A stretch of 9,566 bases of DNA from Lentisphaerota bacterium (GCA_025360875.1 JANYBI010000391.1:1-9566); one strand, 5' to 3'; positions 1 through 7,606 are shown, numbered from the stretch's first letter. Program-made: numbers and translations. Notes: generated from the sequence alone by a model not told the origin.

Positions 1-127
1 AATACTACTAGAAGATGATTTTATCAGATTTATCAACTTTTTCCCAAAGTGAAAGCGTTGACGACAGAGTATATCGATAAATCCGGGCTATTGTGTACTG
101 TGCTTTTTGAAAATATTACGTTTTCGG
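1..127. other. Non-coding or unassigned left edge
   Basis: This is the stretch downstream of the large minus-strand gene. It is AT-rich and I see no RNA gene, no convincing terminator and no complete open frame. One forward frame is open from base 2 to a TGA at 50-52 and could be the last 16 codons of a gene entering from the left, but 16 codons are too few to support a call. A weak hairpin with 5-base arms (GAAAA and TTTTC, about bases 109-125) lies just past the stop of the large gene, without a T-run on the proper side. Confidence 0.4.
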
Positions 128-3100
128 TCAGGCACTAACTAATGTATTTTCCACCCATTTTTTCGCATAGTCGACGTCGATATCATCCTCGTCCCAGCCG
201 TTCCGGGTATCAAGTAAATGCTGCAATCCCATGATGACGGCATGATCTGTCAGGGGAACGGGTTTCGCAGGCAGATAGCATGAAATGTCAAAGTAACTGT
301 CTGCTATACATCCTTTTCTCGCGGCGACCGTATGGCTCGCGGTTCCTTTCGCAGTATCAGGCATGTCATTGAAGAAGAAGTCGAACGTGTGCTCGCCTTC
401 GCTGTTGACAAGCGCTGAGTACATGAACAAACCGTTCTTATCGGTTTTCTTCAGGAAACTTGTCTGTCCCGTGATCGGATTCCTGACCTGCAGGATAATA
501 TTCGGTATGCCCTTGCCGTCTCCGTCGACGACCTGGCCTGTGAACGTTGCGGTGAATGGAACCGCAAGATCATTCGAAGGAATGCTGGCAAGGACTATGT
601 CCGCTACCTTGTAGCATTTAACCGTCAGAGTGACATTCGTGTATGCGGTATATCCGTAGAGCAGGAAATGCCATGTCCCTGTGGCCGGATTGCTGATTGT
701 GATAGTTTCCGTGTTGCCTGTGATGCTTTCCACACCCTTGGCGCCATATGACTTGGTTGAGGGGAAGTATGCGAACCTCGCAAAGAGGTCGCAGTCGTTG
801 TTTTTGTCCGTACCTGTTCCAGTCAGCGTTGCGACAAGGCGCGTTGTTCCCATTGGGACATCGATGGAATAATATGTCCAGCTTCCCGGATCATTGTCCG
901 GAATACTTTTTGAAACATTATCTGTGAGGGAAACAGGTACTGGAGGTAGCATTCCCGAGGCCAATGCCAATCCTATTGCAGTACGGCTGGGATCGCTGTC
1001 GTATTTAACGCCATACTTGGCTTTCACGCAGTAATAAAATGGCATGTCCTGGATTACGGTATCATCGCAGAAAGTAGTGGTTACTGCATTGCCGACCTTG
1101 GCTTTATGGATACTTAGGTTCTTATCATCATAACGGTATACGTCGTAGGCTGTTGCGCCAGGTACTGCGCTCCAGGTCACTGTGATCTTGTTTGAATACG
1201 TGCCATTGGTTGCAGAGACTGTCGCCGGTCCCTTCTTTGAAATGTATCCATCGTTGCATTTGCTTACTGCGCTGGTTCCGGACTTGTTTTTCGCCGCGAT
1301 CCAGTAGTAGTATTTCTTCAGGACAAGGACTCCGCCGTCCACAGGAGGCAGGATCTTGTCGCCCATGTCGTCATAGAACAGCGCCGTGGTTTCGCCAATC
1401 CTGTCTGTGTCCGGATCAGGAACGGCTGTAGGTGATTCGGTCCTGTAGACGATATAGGATGTGGCATTTGCCACCTTTTTCCAGGTCACCTGTATCTTGT
1501 CGAAATATGTGCCGTCAGACGCCTTCGGGGCTTTGGGAACCAGAGGGTCTTTCATCCGGTATCCGGAATCGCCGGTGCTGTATTTGCCATAGTCCACGGA
1601 ATTTTTCGCCTTTACAAAATAGAAGAATGGCGTTCCGGGTTCGGCATCGAGCACGGCCTTGGAGCTGTCCTCGAAAATATTATTTGCCGTTTCAAATTCC
1701 TCTGCGAAGTCAGTGTCAGCCAGACTGTTCTTCCTTCCAACCTTGTATCCTGTAGCCCCGGGAGTGGCTGTCCAAGTTACAAGTATCTTGTCATCGAAGA
1801 GTCCGTCGCTCGCTTTCACGCTGGTCGGCGCAGGAGGCGTTGCTGTCTGCATGCTGTATTTTGCAACCAGTGTCAGCCCGGAATATTCCGTCACGCCATA
1901 AAGACGGATCAGCCAGTCCCCGTCAACCAGAGGATTTCCGCTTATCTGTACAGTCTCATTGTTGCTCATGCCGGTCTTGCGCTTCACGATCTTTCCATCA
2001 GGATCAATTACGGCGAAATCGCAGTCTCCGGTTCCACCTGAAATCTTTATCTCAAGCAAGGTCTGGAGATCATTGGGTATATTGATTGAGTATGTCTTCG
2101 TCTCTCCAACTGAACCGCCGATTCCGGTAAGAACAACTTCATTTATCAACGTCTTTGTTATTGTGTCCTGGGCAGGATCCGCTTTTGCAGGATCGCTGGA
2201 ACCGCTTTCCTTGCCGCCATCAACCGCAGTCACGAAATAATAATAATATGTTCCAGCGAATGGATCAGCATAAGTGAGATCAAGTATCGGGTCTGAGTTG
2301 AGTTTTACAGCGTTCTCCAATGAATTTATCTTTGACCGGTATAGGTTGTACGAATCGGCGCCTGCAACCGCATCCCAGGTGAGATTGACTTGTGTCCTGT
2401 CCCCGGAAATTGTGGCTTCCAGGTTCGTCGGCTTGTCGGGCAGGTCGGTGCCATAGCTTGCGCTGAAGGTCACATCGCTGTAGCCGTCATATGCGTAGAT
2501 CATGAAATACCAGTCGCCGGCGGAGGGATACTGGATGGTGATAGTATCATTGTTTCCTGCGACGTTGGTTGACCTGTAGGCATATGTCTGCAGCGATGGA
2601 ATCTTCCCAAATCTCGCATACAGGTCGCAGTCGTCCGGCGCAGTCACGCCGGTGAGCGTCGCAGTCAGGTATTTCTGGTTGCTGTCTGGCACGTTTATCT
2701 TGTAGACCTTAGTGCCCCCTTTGCTGTCGGAGAGCAGGGGAGTGCTGTCGCCTGAATTCAAGGTGTTGGTCGTCTCATTGAAGAAGTTCGCAGTTGCGGT
2801 GAAAGTCGTGCCATGGCGCGGACTGGTGAGTGTCACATCGGTGGTCGCGGAATCTGCATCGGCTATCGTCCCATCGCCTGAGATTGTCCAGTTGATGAAA
2901 GCATAATCAGCATCAGGCGTCGCAGTGATAGTATGATTTGTAGTCTGAGTATCGAACGTTCCAGAGCCTGTCAGTGTGCCTAGCCCGACTTTATTAACGG
3001 TAAGCGTCTCAGTGTTACGTGCGAAGTTCGCGGTTATCGTCATGTCCTGAGTGACATTTTTTACTATTAGCGGATTGTCAGTAGACTCGAACCCTCCGGT

Positions 3101-5560
3101 ACCTGTCCAGTTGACAAAATGATAGTTGTCAGCAGGTATGGCGGTTATCTCGTCGGCTGTGTCTGAGCCATAATTGACAGTTTGAGGAGAAACTCCCGAT
3201 ACTGTCCCGTTGTCACCATGTCCAAATGTAGCAGTTTTTGTGTTGATTGCGAAGTTAGCGGTAACTGTTGATGCCGAGGTTAATGAAACAGTCGTATTGT
3301 CAAGAAGGGGATCTGTGATTGTCGCACCTCCACTTTTTGTCCAGTTGACGAAATGGTATCCTGTGTCAGGACTAGCAGAAATTGACGTTAAGGTTTTCGT
3401 ATCAATGTTGCTTGTCCCAATATCAGGAGTGGTGGAGCCATGTCCATTAGTGGCCATAGTCAGAGCTGCCTGATTATGCAGGAATTGGGCTTGGATTTCA
3501 ACCGCAGAACCATGGTCGCCGATCAGCGTTGCAGTTGTTGATGCCAGTTTTGTATTCGTAATGTTGGCAGAGCCTGATATAAGTGTCCAATCCACGAAAT
3601 GCCAGTCTGCAGCAGGTATCGCCTTTATTGTCGTGGCAGACAAGGTATTAATGTTCTTAGCATTGCTCCCGTCTGAGAGAGTGGCATTTCCTGAGCCTAT
3701 ATGGGATATCGTCAGGGTGGCGGTGTCTCTTGCGAAATTCGCAGTGACGGTTGCATCGGCGGAAAGGACAACCGACGTGCTTGAGATATTTACATCATCA
3801 ATAACAGCATTACCAGTTTTTGTCCAATTGACGAAATGATATCCGCTTTGCGCTGTGGCGCTAATTGGTATTGCTGTTTTTTTGTTTACAGAACTGCTTC
3901 CAACGCTCGGAGATATGGTTCCATTGCCTGAAACAGCCATCGTCAAAATCGCTGGGATGACACATTTTGCCAAATATGCTGAAACCTTGCCACCTGCACC
4001 GCTAAATCTCCCTCCGGTGTATAGGTTTCCAGAAGAATCAACTGAGAGGGCAAGAATATTCTGTACATCCATTCCTGACGTTCCTGATCCGAGAGCGCTC
4101 CATGAGGAACCTTCCCATTTTGCAATATGGTTCGCCCATACCCCAGCAGCGAAGGTGAACCGTCCTCCCGCGTAAAGGTTTCCGGTAGAGTCCAATGCGA
4201 TTCCAGTGACGCCGTCGTTTAATCCCCAGCCTAGAGGGATCCATGAGGAGCCGTCCCATTTGGCAATGCCGTTGAATGTTATTCCGCCGGTTACATGTCC
4301 TTTTCCAGAGTAGACGAAGAATCCTCCAGCATAAAGGTTTCCAGAAGTGTCAACGGCGAGAGTCAAGACGCCGGCGTCAAATCCCCAACCAAGAGTACTC
4401 CATGCTGAGCCGTTCCATTTGGCAATGTTGTATACTGTAGCCCCACCAGCGGCGCTGAACCATCCTCCGGCGTATAGGGTTCCAGAAGCGTCAACGGCTA
4501 GGGCAAGAACATAATGGTCCATTCCAGATCCGAGAGCGCTCCACGAGGAACCATCCCATTTGGCGATATAGTTCGCTGACACCCCTCCGGCAGTGGTGAA
4601 GTATCCTCCAGCGTAAAGGTTTCCGGAAGAGTCACAAGTGAGGGCAAAAACACTATCATTCATTCCCGAGCCGAGCGCACTCCACGCTGAGCCGTCCCAT
4701 TTGGCAATGTGGTTTGCAGTGACTCCGCCAGCGGTAGTGAAGGCTCCGCCCACATATAGGTTTCCGAATGAGTCACAAGTGAGGACGTAGACAACGCCGT
4801 TGACACCTGCAATTCCGTCCATGCCAATCCAATTATTGTCACTGATTGTCGGATCTATACGGATCGGATAAATAGCATTGGAGTCGTCGACACTGACAAC
4901 AAATTCATCCTGTGAGTTTATTTTGAATTCGGCGGGAAGTGTTTTGCCGGCGGCATCGGTGACAAGAAGTCTTGAATACGCAAATTCCCTGCCGGTTTCG
5001 ATGAGACGGATTTTTAGTCCGGAGGCTGAGAGTTCGGCGGTCGCACCACTGAGTCCGATGGCAAGTGAAAGTGAAGCGTTGCCTTCAGGTTTCTTTGAAA
5101 CTATGAAATCCTGGCGGATGCCGTCGCCTGAGACAGTGTATTCTTCGACGAAATCCGGACGGATTACCTGAGCAATGTTATTCGACACCGAGACAGATGC
5201 ATTTTCTGGAAACTGTGAAAGTCTGTGGCCGATACGTCCAAGTCCGGCGACTTTCATGCTGAATATTCCACCGCCTTCAGTGCTGGAAGTGGATTTGATT
5301 GAAATTCCGGATGGTGTTACTGATGCTTCCAGGGCTTGCAGTTCGCAGACAATTTCAGCGCCGTTGTCAACTGCTCTGATTCCGAGAGAAGCAGAGTCAG
5401 CTTTTTCAGATGCTTTCTGCCCGAGTTCGGAAAAGGCAAACGATGTTCCAGGTTTTCCGGCTTCATCTGCGAAACTCGCAAAACCTGTGATGGAACAGAT
5501 GATTAATACGATGAGGGACAAACCTTTTCTACAAGGATTTGTTTTTATTATCTCGCCCAT
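128..5560 (-). CDS. Giant secreted modular protein (propeller, InlB-like, PPC and FN3 repeats)
   Basis: Predicted exported cell-surface or extracellular protein of 1,810 residues; exact function unknown. The chosen ATG (5558-5560) gives a classic Sec signal peptide: basic n-region, hydrophobic core LSLIVLIICSITGFA, likely cleavage after ASFA near residue 31. In order: a beta-rich N-terminal domain (about 40-236) of the kind that precedes SBBP/propeller repeats, with a YPIRIDPT motif; six propeller-type repeats (255-533); five InlB-B-like repeats (536-928); PPC-like domain (929-1040); FN3 (1042-1128); PPC-like (1132-1238); three FN3 (about 1241-1533); PPC-like (1540-1650); a carboxypeptidase-regulatory-like beta domain (1653-1746); and a 64-residue tail of unknown type with two cysteines. 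No catalytic domain is recognisable, so adhesion, binding or scaffold roles are more likely than enzymatic ones. The frame is also open to an ATG at 5638 and a TTG at 5647, but these would put 26-29 extra residues before the signal peptide. No start has a clear Shine-Dalgarno sequence. The gene is divergent from the thioredoxin/CcdA gene. Confidence 0.9.
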   Translation of the reverse strand: MGEIIKTNPCRKGLSLIVLIICSITGFASFADEAGKPGTSFAFSELGQKASEKADSASLGIRAVDNGAEIVCELQALEASVTPSGISIKSTSSTEGGGIFSMKVAGLGRIGHRLSQFPENASVSVSNNIAQVIRPDFVEEYTVSGDGIRQDFIVSKKPEGNASLSLAIGLSGATAELSASGLKIRLIETGREFAYSRLLVTDAAGKTLPAEFKINSQDEFVVSVDDSNAIYPIRIDPTISDNNWIGMDGIAGVNGVVYVLTCDSFGNLYVGGAFTTAGGVTANHIAKWDGSAWSALGSGMNDSVFALTCDSSGNLYAGGYFTTAGGVSANYIAKWDGSSWSALGSGMDHYVLALAVDASGTLYAGGWFSAAGGATVYNIAKWNGSAWSTLGWGFDAGVLTLAVDTSGNLYAGGFFVYSGKGHVTGGITFNGIAKWDGSSWIPLGWGLNDGVTGIALDSTGNLYAGGRFTFAAGVWANHIAKWEGSSWSALGSGTSGMDVQNILALSVDSSGNLYTGGRFSGAGGKVSAYLAKCVIPAILTMAVSGNGTISPSVGSSSVNKKTAIPISATAQSGYHFVNWTKTGNAVIDDVNISSTSVVLSADATVTANFARDTATLTISHIGSGNATLSDGSNAKNINTLSATTIKAIPAADWHFVDWTLISGSANITNTKLASTTATLIGDHGSAVEIQAQFLHNQAALTMATNGHGSTTPDIGTSNIDTKTLTSISASPDTGYHFVNWTKSGGATITDPLLDNTTVSLTSASTVTANFAINTKTATFGHGDNGTVSGVSPQTVNYGSDTADEITAIPADNYHFVNWTGTGGFESTDNPLIVKNVTQDMTITANFARNTETLTVNKVGLGTLTGSGTFDTQTTNHTITATPDADYAFINWTISGDGTIADADSATTDVTLTSPRHGTTFTATANFFNETTNTLNSGDSTPLLSDSKGGTKVYKINVPDSNQKYLTATLTGVTAPDDCDLYARFGKIPSLQTYAYRSTNVAGNNDTITIQYPSAGDWYFMIYAYDGYSDVTFSASYGTDLPDKPTNLEATISGDRTQVNLTWDAVAGADSYNLYRSKINSLENAVKLNSDPILDLTYADPFAGTYYYYFVTAVDGGKESGSSDPAKADPAQDTITKTLINEVVLTGIGGSVGETKTYSINIPNDLQTLLEIKISGGTGDCDFAVIDPDGKIVKRKTGMSNNETVQISGNPLVDGDWLIRLYGVTEYSGLTLVAKYSMQTATPPAPTSVKASDGLFDDKILVTWTATPGATGYKVGRKNSLADTDFAEEFETANNIFEDSSKAVLDAEPGTPFFYFVKAKNSVDYGKYSTGDSGYRMKDPLVPKAPKASDGTYFDKIQVTWKKVANATSYIVYRTESPTAVPDPDTDRIGETTALFYDDMGDKILPPVDGGVLVLKKYYYWIAAKNKSGTSAVSKCNDGYISKKGPATVSATNGTYSNKITVTWSAVPGATAYDVYRYDDKNLSIHKAKVGNAVTTTFCDDTVIQDMPFYYCVKAKYGVKYDSDPSRTAIGLALASGMLPPVPVSLTDNVSKSIPDNDPGSWTYYSIDVPMGTTRLVATLTGTGTDKNNDCDLFARFAYFPSTKSYGAKGVESITGNTETITISNPATGTWHFLLYGYTAYTNVTLTVKCYKVADIVLASIPSNDLAVPFTATFTGQVVDGDGKGIPNIILQVRNPITGQTSFLKKTDKNGLFMYSALVNSEGEHTFDFFFNDMPDTAKGTASHTVAARKGCIADSYFDISCYLPAKPVPLTDHAVIMGLQHLLDTRNGWDEDDIDVDYAKKWVENTLVSA
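608..2776 (-). repeat. Mixed array of three PPC-like and four FN3 domains within the giant gene
   Basis: The PPC-like copies share the pattern Y-x-I-x-V-P near the start, D-C-D-L-F/Y-A-R-F (reduced to D-C-D-F-A in the second copy), an N-x-E/D-T-I/V-x-I strand, and G-D/T-W-x-F/I-x-L/I-Y-G/A-Y near the end. The FN3 copies share V-T-W (or L-T-W), G-A-x-x-Y-x-V/L-Y/G-R, and Y-Y-x-V-x-A. The last three FN3 copies also share an A-S-D/N-G-x-x-x-D/N-K-I leader, which suggests recent duplication. The order is PPC, FN3, PPC, FN3, FN3, FN3, PPC. PPC domains often sit at the C-terminal side of secreted enzymes, but here no enzyme is attached. Confidence 0.8.
2777..3955 (-). repeat. Five InlB-B-like (divergent 'bacterial repeat') modules within the giant gene
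   Basis: Five copies of 76-84 residues each carry a central Y-H-F-V-N-W-T core (with D-W-T or I-N-W-T variants), and four of them end in T-A-N-F (copy 2 ends in Q-A-Q-F). This is the signature of the divergent InlB B-repeat family, small beta modules found in secreted bacterial proteins and thought to act as spacers or adhesive stalks. Copies 1 and 3 are much more alike than neighbouring copies are. The array starts directly after the incomplete sixth propeller unit. Confidence 0.85.
3962..4798 (-). repeat. Six tandem propeller-type repeats (47-53 residues) within the giant gene
   Basis: The unit reads approximately: hydrophobic strand, then D-S-S-G-N-L-Y-A-G-G, F-T-x-A-G-G-V, I-A-K-W-D-G-S, and W-S-A-L-G-S-G-M. 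Anchor positions of successive copies are 47, 47, 47, 53 and 51 residues apart. Copies 1 and 2 are the closest pair, copy 4 has an insertion rich in G and V, and copy 6 stops after A-K-C without its W-D-G-S and W-S-A-L-G segments. Six strand-rich units of this size suggest a beta-propeller, a fold used for ligand or surface binding. The fold is an inference from spacing and motif. Confidence 0.85.
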
Positions 5561-5786
5561 TGAAGGATAATAAAGCAAAGTCTTACAGAGCCCCCGGCTA
5601 TATGCTATTTTTGAAAAGATATTTAAACTATACTTCATTTTACGCAAATCGATAGCTGGAGATGGCTTTTTTCTGATATTTCTTCATCTTTTTTCACAGA
5701 CTTGCCGAAAAACTGGATATTCCTGTTATATTTCCACTCAGTCGAATTTGAACCGGCAAGCCCTGTTATATCAATGGAATAATTGC
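5561..5786. promoter_or_regulatory. Divergent intergenic region with direct and inverted repeats
   Basis: This AT-rich region separates two divergent genes and must contain both promoters. A perfect 10-bp direct repeat, CCTGTTATAT, lies at 5722-5731 and 5762-5771, exactly 40 bp apart. A perfect 7-bp inverted repeat pairs CTTGCCG at 5701-5707 with CGGCAAG at 5754-5760. A possible plus-strand promoter is TTGCCG (5702-5707) and TGTTAT (5724-5729) with a 16-base spacer, a poor match to consensus. The repeats might bind a regulator; this is inference from spacing only. Confidence 0.35.
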
Positions 5787-7316
5787 ATGAAGCATATTAA
5801 GACATTCCTCCTGTTCCTTCTGATCACTCAATCTGTCTCCGCATTTTCCGCTGACAGGTGCAGGATCATATATTTCATGGAGAAGAACTGCCCGGAGAAA
5901 TGCAAGGAGGTCGACAACATCATCCTGCCGCAGCTCAGGGAACTTTACGGTGACCGTATCGAGGTGCTGAAACGCGACCTCGAGAATCCGGCGAACTTCG
6001 AAGCGCTGATGGCCTTTGAAGCCAGATACAAGGTCCCGCCCGGCGAAGTGCCAGAATTCTATACCGCCTTCGGGACAGCCCAGAAGACAGACAATATAAA
6101 AAAGAAGCTGACCGAACTGATCGATGCCGAACTGTCATCGGAAAAAAGCGGGCCGCACGCCGAATTCATCAATGAAAGCCTGCTTTCCACGGTCACATTT
6201 GTTCCTGTCCAGGAGGCTGGTGCCAGATCAAAAACTCCGCTGGCGATATATTACTTCTACAAGCCCGGATGCCGGACCTGTACCCGTCTGGACATCAGCA
6301 TGCGCTATCTCGCGATGAAATATCCGGGCCAGCTGAAAATATTCCACAGCAAGATCACCGACAATGATGCCAAGGTGATGAACGAAGCCCTGTGCATCAG
6401 GTATGCTAAACCTGACAACCTGCATCTGGCGACACCTGCGGTATTTTTCGGCAAAGAGTCGCTCGTAGGTGAGAAGGCTTTCAAGGATATCGACATTTTG
6501 GTGAAAGTGTCCGATGCCATGAAACGCGCCGACAAGGAACCTACGCCCGTGTTCACGGTGGACGAACTTCTCCAGGCGGAAAGGGCGATATCGAACCGGT
6601 TCGACAGGATAGGCGGGACTGCCGTCATCTCCGCCGGTCTTATTGACGGTATCAATCCCTGCGCATTTGTTACGATAATATTTCTGCTGTCATATCTGTC
6701 CTTGCTCAAATATGGAAGGAAGGAAATAATTCTGGTCGGTGCGAGTTTCACATTTGCGGTGTTCGCAACATATCTTCTGATTGGACTGGGATTCCTGAAG
6801 TTCGTGGATTATTTGCAGTCCCTCCCGTATCTGACCGAGGCGGTGTATTACTCCGGAGCACTGCTCGCCGCCATCATTGGACTTCTAAATATCATTGACT
6901 ATATAAGGATCAGGCGTGGGTCGATCAAGGACATGGGACTGAAACTCGACGACGGAATCCGCATGAAGATCAACGAGGTCATCAGGAAGAATGTCAGGCT
7001 CAGGCACTACGTGATCGGAGCGGCGGCGATCGGGTTCTCGGTATCGGTATTGGAACTTGCCTGTACCGGACAGACATATCTGCCGACGGTCATATTCATC
7101 GTGAACACGCAGGGCGTGACGATGAAGGCCGTTTCGATGCTGGTGTTCTACAATATTGCATTTATTGTTCCGCTGATAGTCGTCTTCATGCTGTTCTTCG
7201 CGGGGATATCGGAGAAGCATCTTTCCGCCTGGCTTGGAAGAAATACCGGAAGGATCAAGCTGGCGACGGGAGCAATATTCATTCTGCTTGCTGTGATATT
7301 GGTTTTTCTGAAGTAG
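5787..7316 (+). CDS. Double thioredoxin-like domain fused to CcdA/DsbD-type membrane domain
   Basis: Predicted 509-residue envelope thiol-disulfide exchange protein that would carry electrons across the inner membrane to periplasmic or extracytoplasmic thiol partners. A signal peptide or N-terminal anchor covers residues 1-22. A first thioredoxin-like domain (about 23-120) has C-P-E-K-C (Cys35, Cys39) and a probable cis-proline in V-P-E-F. A second (about 150-250) has G-C-R-T-C (Cys162, Cys165) and the cis-proline motif T-P-A-V-F (Pro217). The membrane part (about 278-508, roughly six helices) has G-I-N-P-C-A-F (Cys292) and E-L-A-C-T-G-Q (Cys426), the paired intramembrane cysteines expected of CcdA/DsbD-type transporters. 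The ATG at 5787 gives a good signal peptide and has GGAA 8 bases upstream; a TTG at 5748 would add 13 polar residues and was not chosen. In classic DsbD the thioredoxin-like domain follows the membrane domain, so the order here is reversed. Targets (cytochrome c maturation, disulfide isomerisation, other) cannot be told from the window. Confidence 0.85.
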   Translation: MKHIKTFLLFLLITQSVSAFSADRCRIIYFMEKNCPEKCKEVDNIILPQLRELYGDRIEVLKRDLENPANFEALMAFEARYKVPPGEVPEFYTAFGTAQKTDNIKKKLTELIDAELSSEKSGPHAEFINESLLSTVTFVPVQEAGARSKTPLAIYYFYKPGCRTCTRLDISMRYLAMKYPGQLKIFHSKITDNDAKVMNEALCIRYAKPDNLHLATPAVFFGKESLVGEKAFKDIDILVKVSDAMKRADKEPTPVFTVDELLQAERAISNRFDRIGGTAVISAGLIDGINPCAFVTIIFLLSYLSLLKYGRKEIILVGASFTFAVFATYLLIGLGFLKFVDYLQSLPYLTEAVYYSGALLAAIIGLLNIIDYIRIRRGSIKDMGLKLDDGIRMKINEVIRKNVRLRHYVIGAAAIGFSVSVLELACTGQTYLPTVIFIVNTQGVTMKAVSMLVFYNIAFIVPLIVVFMLFFAGISEKHLSAWLGRNTGRIKLATGAIFILLAVILVFLK

Positions 7317-7376
7317 CCGGGAACGATTTGTTTTCCTGTGCTTGGTGATGCAGTCTGAGGCAAAAAACATAAGAAC

Positions 7377-7390
7377 ATGCCTTGCGGCAT
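7377..7390 (-). terminator. Weak terminator-like hairpin for the EFR1 gene
   Basis: ATGCC and GGCAT form a 5-bp stem around a TTGC loop. Read on the minus strand, the stem is followed about 10 bases later by a run of six T. It lies about 260 bases beyond the EFR1 stop codon, and the delay before the T-run makes it a poor intrinsic terminator. Confidence 0.25.
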
Positions 7391-7441
7391 TGACTACAAA
7401 CAAATTCGAATCCGTTTGTTAAGCTCACAAGAGGCGCTCTC

Positions 7442-7510
7442 GTTCGTAGTAGGCGAATTTATACGCCGTTACTTGATTTCAGGAACGCGCAAACATGCGC
7501 TACTACGAAC
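7442..7510. repeat. REP/BIME-like inverted element with nested hairpins
   Basis: The outer arms GTTCGTAGTAG (7442-7452) and CTACTACGAAC (7500-7510) are perfect 11-bp inverted repeats. Between them sit three further possible stems: GGCG/CGCC around an 8-base loop (7452-7467), GTT-A-CTTGA paired with TCAGG-AAC (7468-7486, one G-T wobble), and GCGC/GCGC around a 6-base loop (7487-7500). These tile the interior with no unpaired gap. On each strand a GTAG tetranucleotide sits at the foot of a hairpin, which is the hallmark of REP elements mobilised by RAYT (REP-associated tyrosine) transposases; two such units in opposite orientation make a BIME-like unit. The position between convergent genes is typical of REPs. 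No RAYT gene is in the window. Confidence 0.6.
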
Positions 7511-7573
7511 AAATCCAGCCATTTCTGAACTCATTTGTAAGTCCGACAGGATCTTCTGGCGGCGTTTAAGGCG

Positions 7574-7606
7574 ACCAGGGTTTGAACTCCAACCTGGTTT
7601 ATTCTT
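7574..7606 (+). terminator. Possible terminator for the thioredoxin/CcdA gene
   Basis: ACCAGG (7574-7579) and CCTGGT (7593-7598) form a perfect 6-bp stem around a 13-base loop, which can be extended by TT/AA pairing with a bulge. It is followed by the T-rich stretch TTATTCTT. It lies about 260 bases after the stop codon of the upstream plus-strand gene. The stem is short and the T-run interrupted. Confidence 0.3.

Noticed and set aside
2..52. A short open forward frame ending in TGA that could be the 3' end of a gene entering from the left.
   Set aside because: Only 16 codons are visible, with no domain or composition signal; all three frames contain stops in the first 60 bases, so this is expected by chance.
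2777..4798. The regular repeats as a possible CRISPR array.
   Set aside because: The repeats are in frame, translate to conserved propeller and InlB-like motifs, and vary throughout instead of alternating identical repeats with unique spacers.
5748..5786. TTG start that would extend the thioredoxin/CcdA protein by 13 residues.
   Set aside because: The extra residues are polar and would disturb the signal peptide; the ATG at 5787 starts directly with a basic n-region and hydrophobic core.
7571..7600. A GGTTTGAACTCC segment reminiscent of a tRNA T-arm.
   Set aside because: The flanking bases do not form the 5-bp T-stem, and no acceptor, D or anticodon arms can be drawn on either strand.
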